Positions 49,675 through 60,190 of a DNA stretch of 64,000 bases are shown in pieces. This DNA comes from Betaproteobacteria bacterium (lineage in GTDB: Bacteria > Pseudomonadota > Gammaproteobacteria > Burkholderiales > Thiobacteraceae). Position 1 is the stretch's first letter. The number at the start of each line of letters is the position of its first letter. Location: positions 30,573-94,572 of the forward strand of contig JAHECG010000002.1 of NCBI GenBank assembly GCA_024641855.1, written 5' to 3'. The translations under genes were made by a program, and so were the position numbers. A model generated the notes under the pieces. That model was given only the letters and a program-made list of their open reading frames with translations, was not told the origin of the DNA and ran no database searches.

Positions 49675-51690
49675 CTAATGATTGCATGGATATAAATGAC
49701 AGTGCACGGTGTGCCCTGCATCGAAGACACTTTGATCGGGATATTGTTGCGGACATTGCGGCAGCGCCTGTGGACAGCGCGGATGAAAATGACAACCGCT
49801 GGGAGGATTGGCCGGCGATGGCATCTCACCTTGCAAGCGGATAATTTCACGGCCAGAAACTTTTTCGACCAGCGGTACTGCCGACAATAAAGCCTGCGTG
49901 TAGGGATGTTTGGGCGAACCCAAGACCGACTCCACCGGACCACGTTCCACGATGCGGCCGAGATACATCACCGCCACTTCATGCGCGAGATATTCCACCA
50001 CCGAAATATTGTGCGTAATGAACAAATAAGACAATTGATGTGCGGCTTGCAGGCTATGCAATAGATTCAAGATTTGCGCCTGTACCGACACATCCAGGGC
50101 ACTGGTTGGCTCGTCGCAAACGATGAGCTGCGGCTTGACCGCCAAGGCACGCGCGATGGCAATGCGTTGCCGTTGTCCGCCGGAAAATTCGTGTGGATAG
50201 CGAAATTGACTCTCTGGGCTTAGACCGACTTCCGTCAACAAACGGTCGATGTGGTCTTGGCGTTGTGCGTTATTGATGCCGAGGACGTGCATCCCTTCTT
50301 CCAGAATTTCCATCACCGTCATGCGCGGGTCAAGTGACGAGAAAGGATCTTGGAAGATAATCTGAAATTTCCCGCGTCGCGTGCGCAAAGCTTGCGGGGG
50401 CATTTGTGTAAGCTCTTCACCGGAAAATTGCACGCTTCCTGCACTGACTGGCAGCAGTTGCAGCAAGCCTTTTCCGACAGTGGTTTTACCGCAACCCGAC
50501 TCGCCCACCAAGGCTAATGTGCGGCCAGGAGCGATGCTTAGGCTGACGCCATCCACCGCTTTGACATGACCCACGACGCGCTGCCAAAATCCTTTGCGAA
50601 TCGGAAAATGCACTTTTAAGTCGCTGACTTTCAACAATGGCCCAACCTCTGCACCGCCTTGGCTGGTAGTTTGTGCTGTCGATAACGGCACAAGTATGGC
50701 GCCCAATTTTCCTTGGCCTGCCATCTCTGCTGCGTACAAATGACAACGTACACCGCTACCACCGTCACCATTGATCCAGCGCGGCGCTTGTTCATGGCAC
50801 ACAGCCATTACCTGATCGCAACGCGCAGCAAAGCGGCAACCGACAAATTCCTGATCCAGGCGCGGCACACTGCCACTGATAACCGCCAAGGCTTCACCAC
50901 GCTTGGAACTACGCGGCAAAGAATCGAAGAGCTTTTGCGAATAGGGGTGACGTGGGCGCTGGAAAAACTCGTCACGCGTCGCCAGCTCCACAATTTCACC
51001 GGCATACATCACCGCAACACGCTGCGCGACTTCGGCCACAACGCCCAGATCATGCGTGATAAACAACATCCCCATGCCGGTCTTGGTTTGCAAGTTGCGC
51101 AACAAACGCAGCACTTGGGCTTGAATGGTGACATCGAGCGCGGTGGTTGGCTCATCTGCGATCAGCAAATCCGGCTCGCAAGCCAGGGCGATGGCGATCA
51201 TGATGCGTTGCTTCATGCCGCCGGAAAGTTGGTGCGGATAGCTGGCGAGTACACGCGCCGGATCGGGAATGCCGACTGACTCCAGCAAGCTTAACTGGCG
51301 TTGTTTTAACTCTGCATTCGCTAACTGTTGGTGTGTCACCAGCACCTCGCTGATCTGCTGTGACACCGTTAAGACCGGATTTAAGCTGGTCATCGGTTCT
51401 TGAAAAATCATGGCAATGCGCGCACCACGCACGCTACGCATCGTGACTTCGGGCAGACTGACGAGATCTTGGCCATCTAAACGAACGCTACCCGAAACAA
51501 CATGCCCACCCGTTGGCAGCAGACGCAGCACAGATAACGCGGTCATGGATTTGCCACAGCCGGATTCTCCCAGCAAGGCGAAGGTCTCGCCGCGCTCGAT
51601 GTGAAAACTGACGTCATCCAAGGCGCGCACCTTGCGAGTTCCTGATTGAATCAGGGTGCTGAGATTTGAAACTTCGAGTAAATGCGCCAT
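49675..51690 (-). CDS. Peptide/microcin-C type ABC transporter ATP-binding protein (two fused ABC domains, YejF-like)
   Basis: Two Walker A ([24 protein letters not shown]) and signature ([16 protein letters not shown]). Confidence 0.95.
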   Translation of the reverse strand: MAHLLEVSNLSTLIQSGTRKVRALDDVSFHIERGETFALLGESGCGKSMTALSVLRLLPTGGHVVSGSVRLDGQDLVSLPEVTMRSVRGARIAMIFQEPMTSLNPVLTVSQQISEVLVTHQQLANAELKQRQLSLLESVGIPDPARVLASYPHQLSGGMKQRIMIAIALACEPDLLIADEPTTALDVTIQAQVLRLLRNLQTKTGMGMLFITHDLGVVAEVAQRVAVMYAGEIVELATRDEFFQRPRHPYSQKLFDSLPRSSKRGEALAVISGSVPRLDQEFVGCRFAARCDQVMAVCHEQAPRWINGDGGSGVRCHLYAAEMAGQGKLGAILVPLSTAQTTSQGGAEVGPLLKVSDLKVHFPIRKGFWQRVVGHVKAVDGVSLSIAPGRTLALVGESGCGKTTVGKGLLQLLPVSAGSVQFSGEELTQMPPQALRTRRGKFQIIFQDPFSSLDPRMTVMEILEEGMHVLGINNAQRQDHIDRLLTEVGLSPESQFRYPHEFSGGQRQRIAIARALAVKPQLIVCDEPTSALDVSVQAQILNLLHSLQAAHQLSYLFITHNISVVEYLAHEVAVMYLGRIVERGPVESVLGSPKHPYTQALLSAVPLVEKVSGREIIRLQGEMPSPANPPSGCHFHPRCPQALPQCPQQYPDQSVFDAGHTVHCHLYPCNH

Positions 51691-51693
51691 GGT

Positions 51694-53100
51694 CTATTGA
51701 ACCCTAGGGTCGAAGGCATCGCGCACGGCGTCGGCAAACAAATTCGCCGCCAGCACCAATACGAACATGAATACGAATGCCGCCGCCAACGGCCACCACA
51801 CCATCGGCTCACGCGCCAACTCTAAACGTGCGCTGTTGATCATATTGCCCCAGCTATGCATGGAAGGATCAACACCCACGCCGACATAAGCCAGCACTGC
51901 CTCTGCCAGCACCAGCGAGCTGAATTCGAGCGTGATGGTAATCAACACGATGTGCATGACATTCGGCACAATATGCCGTGTCATGATTTTCCAATGGCTA
52001 GCGCCCAAGGCATGAGCCGCTTGCACATAATCGAATTCACGCAGTTTCAAGGTTTCTGCGCGCAATAGACGGCACAGCCCAGTCCAACTGGTGACGCCCA
52101 AAATCAGGCATAAAAACAGCAAGCGCACATCAGCACGCTCAACCACTGAGTTGAAGGCATCCTTGTTCAAATCCATATACACCTGCAACATCAGCACCGC
52201 AGCTGCGATGAGTAATACGCTGGGAATAGAATTAAGCACGGTGTAAATGTACTGAATGACATCATCGATCCAGCCTTTGAAATAGCCGGCCATGATGCCA
52301 AACAACAGTGCGAACGGTAGCATCACCAGCGTGGTCAAGATGCCGATCACCAAGCCGGTGCGTATGCTTTTTAAGGTTAAATAGAGGACATCCAGGCCAA
52401 CCTTATCCGTGCCGAACAAGTGATAATTCGGCGCGAGTTGCCAAACAATCGAGCCGAACCACAACACGATGCCAATGGTGAATAGCAGTGTGCGCCAAGG
52501 CAACTCGGTTTGGCCACGCCAGAGGCGTTGCGCCATCTGCGAAAACCGCACTTTTGCATGTGTCGCTAAGGCTGCGTTCAACATGAAACCAAGCAACACC
52601 CAAAGCAAGGCGCCAGATATTGCGCCTTTGGTGAAGAGCCGCCATTGGTCTTGCGTGCTTTGATCGATATCTTTACCCAAATGACCACCGGCATATTTTA
52701 AACGCGGGAAGAGTCGGGCCACGCGACCATCAGCTTGCTCCACACTTTCCATTGCAAATAAATTGACTGCCAATGGTGCGGAATAGGTTTTCTCGACATG
52801 ATCGCGTAGCGGCTTTGCCAGGCGGTCAAATGCGCTGATGATCTCGGCGCTATAGACGGTCTTACCGCTGTTGTCTGCTTGCGGCAGCGCCTCACGGAAA
52901 TGGATCGAATCGAGCAAGCCTATCGTGGCAAACACCAGCAAGATGACACTGGAAGCCACAGCAGTTGGGTTGCGCACGACTTTGCGCCAAGGCGCGAGAA
53001 GATGCGGCTTGCTGCGCGTGTAGCCAATATAAACGGCAATAATTACGCACAAGGCGTAGATCAGCCAGTCAGTCCACAAAGGCGTCAGTTGCACCATCAT
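51694..53100 (-). CDS. ABC transporter permease (YejE-like)
   Basis: DppC-type permease ALGASHWKIMTRHIVPNVMHIVLITITLEFSSLVLAEAVLAYVGVGVDP. Confidence 0.92.
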   Translation of the reverse strand: MMVQLTPLWTDWLIYALCVIIAVYIGYTRSKPHLLAPWRKVVRNPTAVASSVILLVFATIGLLDSIHFREALPQADNSGKTVYSAEIISAFDRLAKPLRDHVEKTYSAPLAVNLFAMESVEQADGRVARLFPRLKYAGGHLGKDIDQSTQDQWRLFTKGAISGALLWVLLGFMLNAALATHAKVRFSQMAQRLWRGQTELPWRTLLFTIGIVLWFGSIVWQLAPNYHLFGTDKVGLDVLYLTLKSIRTGLVIGILTTLVMLPFALLFGIMAGYFKGWIDDVIQYIYTVLNSIPSVLLIAAAVLMLQVYMDLNKDAFNSVVERADVRLLFLCLILGVTSWTGLCRLLRAETLKLREFDYVQAAHALGASHWKIMTRHIVPNVMHIVLITITLEFSSLVLAEAVLAYVGVGVDPSMHSWGNMINSARLELAREPMVWWPLAAAFVFMFVLVLAANLFADAVRDAFDPRVQ

Positions 53101-54074
53101 GATAAGCGTACTCGCGGATCAACCCAGGTGTAGGAAATGTCCGTTAACAAGAGACCGAGGATATACAGCACCGATCCCAAGAACACCATGGCATGTACGA
53201 TGGCAAAATCTTGGCTGCGGATAGCGTCGATGGTGTAACTACCGAGACCTGGAATCCCGAAAAAGGATTCTGATACCAAGCTACCCATGAACAGGGTTGG
53301 AATCACGACCACCACACCAGTGAGAATTGGGATCATGGCATTTTTAAGCACATGACGAAACAACACGATCCGCTCCGGCAAACCTTTGGCACGTGCTGTG
53401 CGCACATAGTCACGATTCATTTCTTCCAAGAAAATCGTGCGGTACCAGCGACTGCTCCCCCCCATACCGCCAATCACGCCGATCGCCACCGGCAGCACTA
53501 AGAATTTGAAAGCATCGGTACCGTACTGATAGCCGGAAATTGGCACTAGGTGCAACAGCTTGCTGATGAGAAATTGCCCACCGATGATGTAGAACAAACC
53601 AGAGATCGACATCATGGCTACGCATAACACCACGCCGGCATAGTCGACATAAGTGGCGCGGAAAAATGCCAAAGTGAGTGCAAAAGTAATATAGAGCAAC
53701 AAACCGACTAGAAATACCGGTGCGGCCAGTGCGAGACTCGGCATCATGCGCGTTTTAATATCGTGACCAATATCTCGACCATCATCTGCGGCGCCAAATT
53801 GAAACGCGAACATCGGCACGGATTTCCCGAAGAAAATCGTTTCAGTTATTTTGCCTGCACCTTTTGCTTGCGCATTAAACAACAGGGGCTTGTCGTAGCC
53901 ATGCTCATGCTTCCATTTGGCAATCGCATCGGGTGTCACGCGTTTCAAACCAAGATGGATACGCGCCATATTGTCTGGTGTGTTGACCGCAAAGAATAAG
54001 GTGAAGATCAGAATATTGACCCCAATCAAAATCGGGATCGCATACAGTAAGCGACGCAGCACATAACCGATCAT
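53097..54074 (-). CDS. ABC transporter permease (YejB-like)
   Basis: MIGYVLRRLLYAIPILIGVNILIF; RTARAKGLPERIVLFRHVLKNAMIPILTGV. Confidence 0.93.
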   Translation of the reverse strand: MIGYVLRRLLYAIPILIGVNILIFTLFFAVNTPDNMARIHLGLKRVTPDAIAKWKHEHGYDKPLLFNAQAKGAGKITETIFFGKSVPMFAFQFGAADDGRDIGHDIKTRMMPSLALAAPVFLVGLLLYITFALTLAFFRATYVDYAGVVLCVAMMSISGLFYIIGGQFLISKLLHLVPISGYQYGTDAFKFLVLPVAIGVIGGMGGSSRWYRTIFLEEMNRDYVRTARAKGLPERIVLFRHVLKNAMIPILTGVVVVIPTLFMGSLVSESFFGIPGLGSYTIDAIRSQDFAIVHAMVFLGSVLYILGLLLTDISYTWVDPRVRLS

Positions 54075-56257
54075 TTGTCTTTCCTTACCCGTGGTGCGGC
54101 ATGGACTTTACGCCGATAGGCCAATGCTGCGGGCAGCAACACCATGGCGATTAGCATGACCAGGATGCCGATCGGCCACAGCAGCGGCTGATTCCACTGG
54201 CTGCGTTTGCGCTCCCTGGCTTGTGCATCGATGCGCAAATACTTTAAGCCATTATTTGCCATCAAATTTGGTTTCGCATTGAAATACCAGGCATGGTACA
54301 AGGCATAGTTTTTTGGATAAAATCCCCAAACCCAAGGAGAATCACGACGTACGATTTCCAGCATCTGCGTGATGATCTGTTGGCGTGCGGGGTTGTTCTC
54401 CATATTCTTCATTTGCTCGAACAGTCGGTCGAACTCTGGATTCTCATAATTCGAAGCATTCTCGCCACCCGAACCGACTTTTTTATTCGGCCCATACAGC
54501 AAAAATAAAAAATTTTCCGGGTCTGGATAGTCGGCATTCCAACCCCATTCGAAAATTTGCGCATCACCCTTGAGCATTTTGTCTTGGAAACGATTGTAGT
54601 CGGTGGAACGAATCACCAGTTGTACATCGATTTTTTTGAGTTGTTTTACCAGCCATTCGAGATGCGCCTTTGCATCAGGGCCAACCGCAGACGTATCGAA
54701 ATTTAACAGCAAGGGTTTCCCGCTGTTCGCATCGCGGCCTCCAGGATAGCCAGCCTCTGCCAATAGCCGTTTGGCTTCGGCAATGGCTTTGCGTGCCGGC
54801 TTGCCCTTGGACCAGTCATATACATAGTGATTGATACCGACTTCACCTTCCTCATAGCCGAAGATGCCGGGTGGGATTGGGCCTTGCGCCGCAATGCCAC
54901 GTCCATTGCGGAAAATCGAAATCATTTCTTCGCTATCGATGGCAATTGAAATGGCTTGACGTAATTTTCGTGTGCGATCGGATAAACCGCCAACCACGGT
55001 GTCTTGCATATTGAAGCCAATATAACTGATGCTGGTGGCCACAGTCGTCTTGAGTTGGATGCCCTTTTCTTCCATATCCGGGGTCAGCGCAGCATCCCCG
55101 GTACCGCCAATTTTGACGGCTTGATCGAAGGTATCGGAGCTGATGCCTGAGGCATCGTAATAACCTTGCTGAAATTTATTCCAGTAGGGAATGTCTTCTT
55201 TCTCCAAGGTATAGACCGCACGATCGATAAAGGGGATGGGTTTACCGGCATCAGCCAATAAGCCGCTCTCCCGATCGCCAGGCGCACCTTCACTGGGATA
55301 ACGTTCTCCATGAAAATTAGGATTTTTCAGTAACACCATTTGTTTGTTCGGATTGTTCTCAGCCAGCAGGTAGGGGCCGGATCCGACAGGAAACCAATCG
55401 AGCACAAAATTTTTCGCCTTCATGCCGGGTTGTGCGTAAAACCGCTCAACCTCCCATGGCACTGGAGAAAAAAACGGCATAGCTAGCCAGTATTTGAATT
55501 GCGCGTACTTACCTTTGACGCGGATACGATAGGTATATCGATCCAGCGCTTGGGCGCCTGACAAAGGGTAGCGATTAAGGTCGAGATAGGCCTCAACGCC
55601 GCTTTGTGCTTTGAGTTTTTTATCTTCCCGACTGAGTTGCTCACCGTATTCTTTCAAGCCCATGATGTAATCGGACATCAAACCAAAAATCGGCGAATTC
55701 AGGCGCGGATGAGCGAGACGTTTAATCTCAAACACATAGTCTTCTGCCGTTAATTCGCGTTTGGCTTGTTGCGGTAAATCGGTCGGCGCTTGCAAAGAGG
55801 CAATCTGCTCCGGGCGCAACGCGTGGTACACATATTGACCCTGTGCGTCTTGCACAAATGCAGGGTGCGGCTGATAGTAAATCCCCGGCCGAATATGGAT
55901 TAGGTAGTCGCTATAAGCGATGTGCTCAGGAGCGGTATCCGTTGCCAGTGCCTGCCCTTGCGCATTGAAATATTGCACCTCGGGCATGGCTTGGGCGGTC
56001 AGCGGCTCTAAAGTATAAGGCCGCGTTAAATATTGATATTGCAGCGGCGGTTCATAGATTTGGCCAATAAAGACAATCTCATTGGATGAGTAAGAGCGCG
56101 CTGGATCCAAATGCTTGGGGCGCTCGTTGAAGACACTGTATAGGGTATTTTTTCCGCGCTCGGATACTGGGTAAGGATCGTTCCAGGGTGCCTTACCGCA
56201 TGCTGCGACCAACGAAAGCAGTAATACACAGACAGATACGCGTAAATAGCTAAACAT
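54071..56257 (-). CDS. Peptide ABC transporter substrate-binding lipoprotein
   Basis: Lipobox LLLSLVAACGK; SBP_bac_5 features (NERPKHLDPARSYSSNE..., RKLRQAISIAIDSEEMI). Confidence 0.92.
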   Translation of the reverse strand: MFSYLRVSVCVLLLSLVAACGKAPWNDPYPVSERGKNTLYSVFNERPKHLDPARSYSSNEIVFIGQIYEPPLQYQYLTRPYTLEPLTAQAMPEVQYFNAQGQALATDTAPEHIAYSDYLIHIRPGIYYQPHPAFVQDAQGQYVYHALRPEQIASLQAPTDLPQQAKRELTAEDYVFEIKRLAHPRLNSPIFGLMSDYIMGLKEYGEQLSREDKKLKAQSGVEAYLDLNRYPLSGAQALDRYTYRIRVKGKYAQFKYWLAMPFFSPVPWEVERFYAQPGMKAKNFVLDWFPVGSGPYLLAENNPNKQMVLLKNPNFHGERYPSEGAPGDRESGLLADAGKPIPFIDRAVYTLEKEDIPYWNKFQQGYYDASGISSDTFDQAVKIGGTGDAALTPDMEEKGIQLKTTVATSISYIGFNMQDTVVGGLSDRTRKLRQAISIAIDSEEMISIFRNGRGIAAQGPIPPGIFGYEEGEVGINHYVYDWSKGKPARKAIAEAKRLLAEAGYPGGRDANSGKPLLLNFDTSAVGPDAKAHLEWLVKQLKKIDVQLVIRSTDYNRFQDKMLKGDAQIFEWGWNADYPDPENFLFLLYGPNKKVGSGGENASNYENPEFDRLFEQMKNMENNPARQQIITQMLEIVRRDSPWVWGFYPKNYALYHAWYFNAKPNLMANNGLKYLRIDAQARERKRSQWNQPLLWPIGILVMLIAMVLLPAALAYRRKVHAAPRVRKDK

Positions 56258-56349
56258 GGGGGATGAGTTTAGCGCAAAACCGCCCCTGCGAGGTGCCGCC
56301 AGCTTGATTTATAATGGCGAATTCGATTCATCCAAAGAAGGAATAAGCC

Positions 56350-57135
56350 ATGGGTTTTCTCGCAGGCAAAAAAATCTTAATCACCGGATTATTAAGCAAC
56401 CGTTCTATTGCTTACGGTATTGCTCAAGCAGCGAAACGTGAAGGCGCTGAACTGGCTTTTACCTACCAAGGCGAGCGCACCCGGGAGCGCGTGCTAGATT
56501 TAGCCAAGGATTTCGACTCTCAGTTGGCGTTCAATTGCGATGTCGGCAGCGATGAGCAAATCGATCAATTGTTTATTGATCTTAAATCCCACTGGGACGG
56601 CCTCGACAGCCTCGTGCACTCGGTGGCCTTCGTGCCGCGCGATGCGCTTTCGGGGGATTACCTCAGCACCGTGAATCGCGAAAATTTCCGCATTGCGCAC
56701 GATATCAGCAGCTATAGTTTTTCGGCCCTAGCCAAAGCGGCATTGCCGATGATGGAAGGACGCAACGGCGCGCTCCTCACCCTATCCTACCTGGGTGCGG
56801 TACGCTCGATCATCAATTACAACGTAATGGGTCTGGCCAAGGCTAGCCTGGAATCAAGCGTGTATTACTTGGCGCAAAGCCTCGGCCCAAAAGGTATTCG
56901 GGTAAATGGCATTTCTGCTGGCCCGATTAAAACCTTGGCCGCCACCGGCATTGCCGGATTCGGCAAGATTTTGGATTTCGTGGAAAACAGCGCGCCGCTA
57001 CGACGCAATGTCACAATCGAAGAAGTCGGTAATGTCGCTGCTTTTTTGATGAGCGATTTGGCCTCCGGTATGACCGGCGAAATTACTTATGTCGATAGCG
57101 GCTTTAATACCACCGTGGGAGGACTTTGGAGCTAG
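56350..57135 (+). CDS. fabI: Enoyl-[acyl-carrier-protein] reductase (NADH)
   Basis: [59 protein letters not shown]. Confidence 0.98.
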   Translation: MGFLAGKKILITGLLSNRSIAYGIAQAAKREGAELAFTYQGERTRERVLDLAKDFDSQLAFNCDVGSDEQIDQLFIDLKSHWDGLDSLVHSVAFVPRDALSGDYLSTVNRENFRIAHDISSYSFSALAKAALPMMEGRNGALLTLSYLGAVRSIINYNVMGLAKASLESSVYYLAQSLGPKGIRVNGISAGPIKTLAATGIAGFGKILDFVENSAPLRRNVTIEEVGNVAAFLMSDLASGMTGEITYVDSGFNTTVGGLWS

Positions 57136-57426
57136 TTGCTCAGGCCGAGACGCATACCAAGTGAATCTCAAATGCCAACGCAAGTAGCAGGCATTCGTCA
57201 TTTGTACTCTCGGAGCGACTGTCAGCAGATGGAAGGCCATTGGGCTAATCTAACCGGAAGGAGTAAAAATAGACCACGCGACCTACTCGAAATGCGATAA
57301 GCGGGGCTTATGCCTTTGCGCATAATAAAACCAGTTGCGTGCTTTATGGCATGCCCAAAGACGCCGTTGCCATAGGTAGCACTCGTAAAATTGTATTGCT
57401 AAAGAAATGGCTGTATCGGCTCTAAA

Positions 57427-57450
57427 TCACTGACGTCACATCAGTGACGT
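57427..57450. terminator. Overlapping hairpins downstream of ppiD / small + strand frame
   Basis: TCACTGA-cgtcaca-TCAGTGA and ACGTCAC-atca-GTGACGT alternative stems. Confidence 0.4.
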
Positions 57451-57471
57451 CGCTTCAGACTGAAATCAAAA

Positions 57472-59388
57472 TTACTGTTCGGCGCCAACTTTATCGAACA
57501 CATCTTGTTTGATTTTAACCTTGCCTTGATTCCGCAAGCTTCCTACATATGCGCGAAGAATTTGCTCTGACTGCGTTTGCGCAATAGAGAACGGTAGGAT
57601 CTGAAGTGTTTGCTGACGCAGTTGATCATTTACACTCACCGCGCTAATTTTATACAACGCAAAATCGCCATTGGCTAGCGTGACGCCTGTAAACGCGGGC
57701 AATTGCTTAACATTGGTACGGTAAATTTCTTGCATTGAAGCGATATCCAAACCGGATTTAGCCAAATCTTCACGCCCGACTTTAATTGATTGATCAAATT
57801 GAAGCCCAGAAATGGATTTCCCTTGCTGTAACTCCGCAAGATAGGTTTTACCTTGTTGACTTGCCAATACACTGGATTGTTCTTTGCGCAACTGTGATTC
57901 AATATCGTCTTTAACCAAGGCTAACGGTTTTTGTCCAGCCGACTTGTATTCCAAAATGCGCGCCGCAACGAGGGTATTAGAAGCCACTTCAATTGACTCG
58001 GTATTACGTTTATTTTTTACTGCATCGTTCGAAAAAATGGCGTTAAGTAAACGCTCATTTTTAAGTAAGCCCTGTGCTGGACCATTGCGTCCAAACCAGT
58101 CACTGGTTTGAATGGAGAGCTTATATTTTTCTGCTGCAGGCTTAAGGCTATCCGCTTTGGAGTAAACCGCATCACCAAACTGCTCGACTTCTTCATTAAA
58201 TTTGCGCACAGCCATTTCACGTTTTGCAGCTTCCAGAACCTGTGTTTTCACCTCTTCAAAACTGCGCTGCTTACCGCCGACAATGGCTTTCAGCATGACA
58301 ATATGAAATCCAGCAGGCGATTGTATCGGCCCACGAATCTCGCCCGGCGTCATCCCAAACGCAGCATCTTCAACTTGCTTGAAAATCATTCCGCGTTGAA
58401 TCAAACCCATTGAGCCGCCTTTGGCGGCCGTTAATGGATCTTGTGAACTTTGTTTTGCCAACGCATCAAACGCTTGCGGAGTTTTCTGAGCTTGTGCGAA
58501 CAATTCCTGAACTTTTTGCTGTGCGGCTTTACGTTGTTCTGGTTTCGCATCGGCCGGAGCGCGAATTAAAATATGTGAGACATCTCGACTTTCAGGTTCT
58601 GTAAATTGGGCAATATGAGAGTTGTAATAGGCTTGCGCATCCGCTTCACTCACTTGCAACTGTGCGAGCACCACCTCCGGCGAGAATACAATATATTCGA
58701 TACGCGCTTGCTCCGGTACTTGCGACAATTCAGGATGCGCATCGTAATAAGTTTTAATTTGCGCCGCGTCAATCTTCGCTTGTGCCGAAAAAGTCGATGC
58801 TTTTAAAATGGATTTAGCAACTTCACGTTGTTCAGCCAAAATCCCCGCCATATGCACTGCCAAACTTTTGGGAACAATTGTGGCCTGTGCTTGAGATGCC
58901 AGCATGTCCTGAATCATTTGGTCTTGTATCACACTCGCCAAATACTGCTTTCGTGTAAGCCGCCGACTCTCCAGAAAGCGCTGAAATAAGGCCTCCGAAA
59001 ATTTCCCATTTTCCTGTAGCGCCGGACTATTTTGAATCGCGGAGAGAAGGGCCGCTTCATTTCCGCTATAACCAAGCTTTATGGCTTGAGTTAGCAACAA
59101 TCTTTCATTGATAAAATTGTCCAGAACCGCGGTTTTTAGCTCTTTGCTGTTTAAGACTTTTGAGTTACGTTCACCGGCTTCGCGTAACTGATTCTGCTCA
59201 CTTTTAAATTTCTCTTCAAAGGGCTGCAACAGGATTTTAGTATCCCCCACCTCAGCTACGACGGTAGCGGAACCGCCTGCTGATCGATAGGTTTCCACAC
59301 CAAATAAGGCAAATGAAAGAATAACAATGCCTAAAATAATTCTGGCAAATAAACCTTTCGTTTTCTCGTGCATGGTGTCGGATAACAT
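57472..59388 (-). CDS. ppiD: SurA N-terminal / PpiD-type periplasmic peptidyl-prolyl isomerase
   Basis: N-terminal TM anchor; rotamase SRDVSHILIRAPADAKPEQRKAAQQKVQELF..QDPLTAAKGGSMGLIQRGMI; locus next to hupB-lon. Confidence 0.92.
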   Translation of the reverse strand: MLSDTMHEKTKGLFARIILGIVILSFALFGVETYRSAGGSATVVAEVGDTKILLQPFEEKFKSEQNQLREAGERNSKVLNSKELKTAVLDNFINERLLLTQAIKLGYSGNEAALLSAIQNSPALQENGKFSEALFQRFLESRRLTRKQYLASVIQDQMIQDMLASQAQATIVPKSLAVHMAGILAEQREVAKSILKASTFSAQAKIDAAQIKTYYDAHPELSQVPEQARIEYIVFSPEVVLAQLQVSEADAQAYYNSHIAQFTEPESRDVSHILIRAPADAKPEQRKAAQQKVQELFAQAQKTPQAFDALAKQSSQDPLTAAKGGSMGLIQRGMIFKQVEDAAFGMTPGEIRGPIQSPAGFHIVMLKAIVGGKQRSFEEVKTQVLEAAKREMAVRKFNEEVEQFGDAVYSKADSLKPAAEKYKLSIQTSDWFGRNGPAQGLLKNERLLNAIFSNDAVKNKRNTESIEVASNTLVAARILEYKSAGQKPLALVKDDIESQLRKEQSSVLASQQGKTYLAELQQGKSISGLQFDQSIKVGREDLAKSGLDIASMQEIYRTNVKQLPAFTGVTLANGDFALYKISAVSVNDQLRQQTLQILPFSIAQTQSEQILRAYVGSLRNQGKVKIKQDVFDKVGAEQ

Positions 59389-59420
59389 TGTGCAATCCTA
59401 TCGTCGTTGGCTTACAAATG

Positions 59421-59457
59421 AAAAAGGCGAACCCCTAACATAACTTAAGGGCTCGCC
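59421..59457 (-). terminator. Rho-independent terminator for the tRNA genes
   Basis: Reverse strand GGCGAGCCCTTAAG..TTAGGGGTTCGCC followed by TTTTT. Confidence 0.75.
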
Positions 59458-59463
59458 CGGTAT

Positions 59464-59540
59464 TGGCGGAGTGGACGGGACTCGAACCCGCGACCCCCGG
59501 CGTGACAGGCCGGTATTCTAACCAACTGAACTACCACTCC
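59464..59540 (-). tRNA. tRNA-Asp (GTC)
   Basis: GGAGTGGTAGTTCAGTTGGTTAGAATACCGGCCTGTCACGCCGGGGGTCGCGGGTTCGAGTCCCGTCCACTCCGCCA; anticodon GTC, encoded CCA. Confidence 0.97.
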
Positions 59541-59550
59541 TTATTTTCTT

Positions 59551-59626
59551 TGGTGGGTGCTGAGGGGTTCGAACCCCCGACATTCGCCTTGTAAGGGCGA
59601 CGCTCTACCAGCTGAGCTAAGCACCC
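59551..59626 (-). tRNA. tRNA-Val (TAC)
   Basis: GGGTGCTTAGCTCAGCTGGTAGAGCGTCGCCCTTACAAGGCGAATGTCGGGGGTTCGAACCCCTCAGCACCCACCA; anticodon TAC, encoded CCA. Confidence 0.97.
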
Positions 59627-59740
59627 AAAACGGAGCCTTTCTCGCGACATCTTGTAAGCTAAGGGCTAAATCCAGATATTGCTACTAAAGACACTAGGAT
59701 CGAACGCGTCGTAAAGCAACGCGACCTCACCAAAAGGCCG

Positions 59741-60013
59741 CTAGTTTAATGCATCTTTCAGAGATTTTCCAGCACGGAATTTAGGAACTTTAGCGGCTTT
59801 GATTTTAAGCGTAGCGCCGGTCTGCGGATTACGTCCATTGCGCGCAGCGCGTTTGCCAACATAAAAGGTTCCGAAACCTACTAACGTGACCATATGGCCC
59901 TTTTTAAGGGCTTGCTGCACAGCGCCAACGGTAGCGTCTAATGCACGACCGGCTGCCGCTTTAGAAATATCCGCCTCTTTGGCAATGGCTTCGATCAATT
60001 CTGTCTTATTCAT
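59741..60013 (-). CDS. hupB: DNA-binding protein HU
   Basis: [72 protein letters not shown]. Confidence 0.97.
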   Translation of the reverse strand: MNKTELIEAIAKEADISKAAAGRALDATVGAVQQALKKGHMVTLVGFGTFYVGKRAARNGRNPQTGATLKIKAAKVPKFRAGKSLKDALN

Positions 60014-60139
60014 GTATCGCCCTTTTGGTTGTGTTTCGTTATTAATCTTGCATCCTGCTTTATATCAGTCGAAAAAACTTCGTGCAAGACGTATGCTGCT
60101 TGTAATGATTAAACCATGTTAAGTAAAAATTAATTTCTA

Positions 60140-60179
60140 TAAAAAAAACCGGATGGGAATTCCCCATCCGGTTTTTTTA
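60140..60179 (-). terminator. Rho-independent terminator of lon
   Basis: AAAAAAACCGGATGGG-aattc-CCCATCCGGTTTTTTT, long perfect stem with flanking A/T tracts. Confidence 0.9.
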
Positions 60180-60190
60180 GACTGTCGCTA

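Noticed and set aside
52377-52645. Small ORFs inside the YejE-like permease gene
   Set aside because: Alternative frames of a well supported permease.
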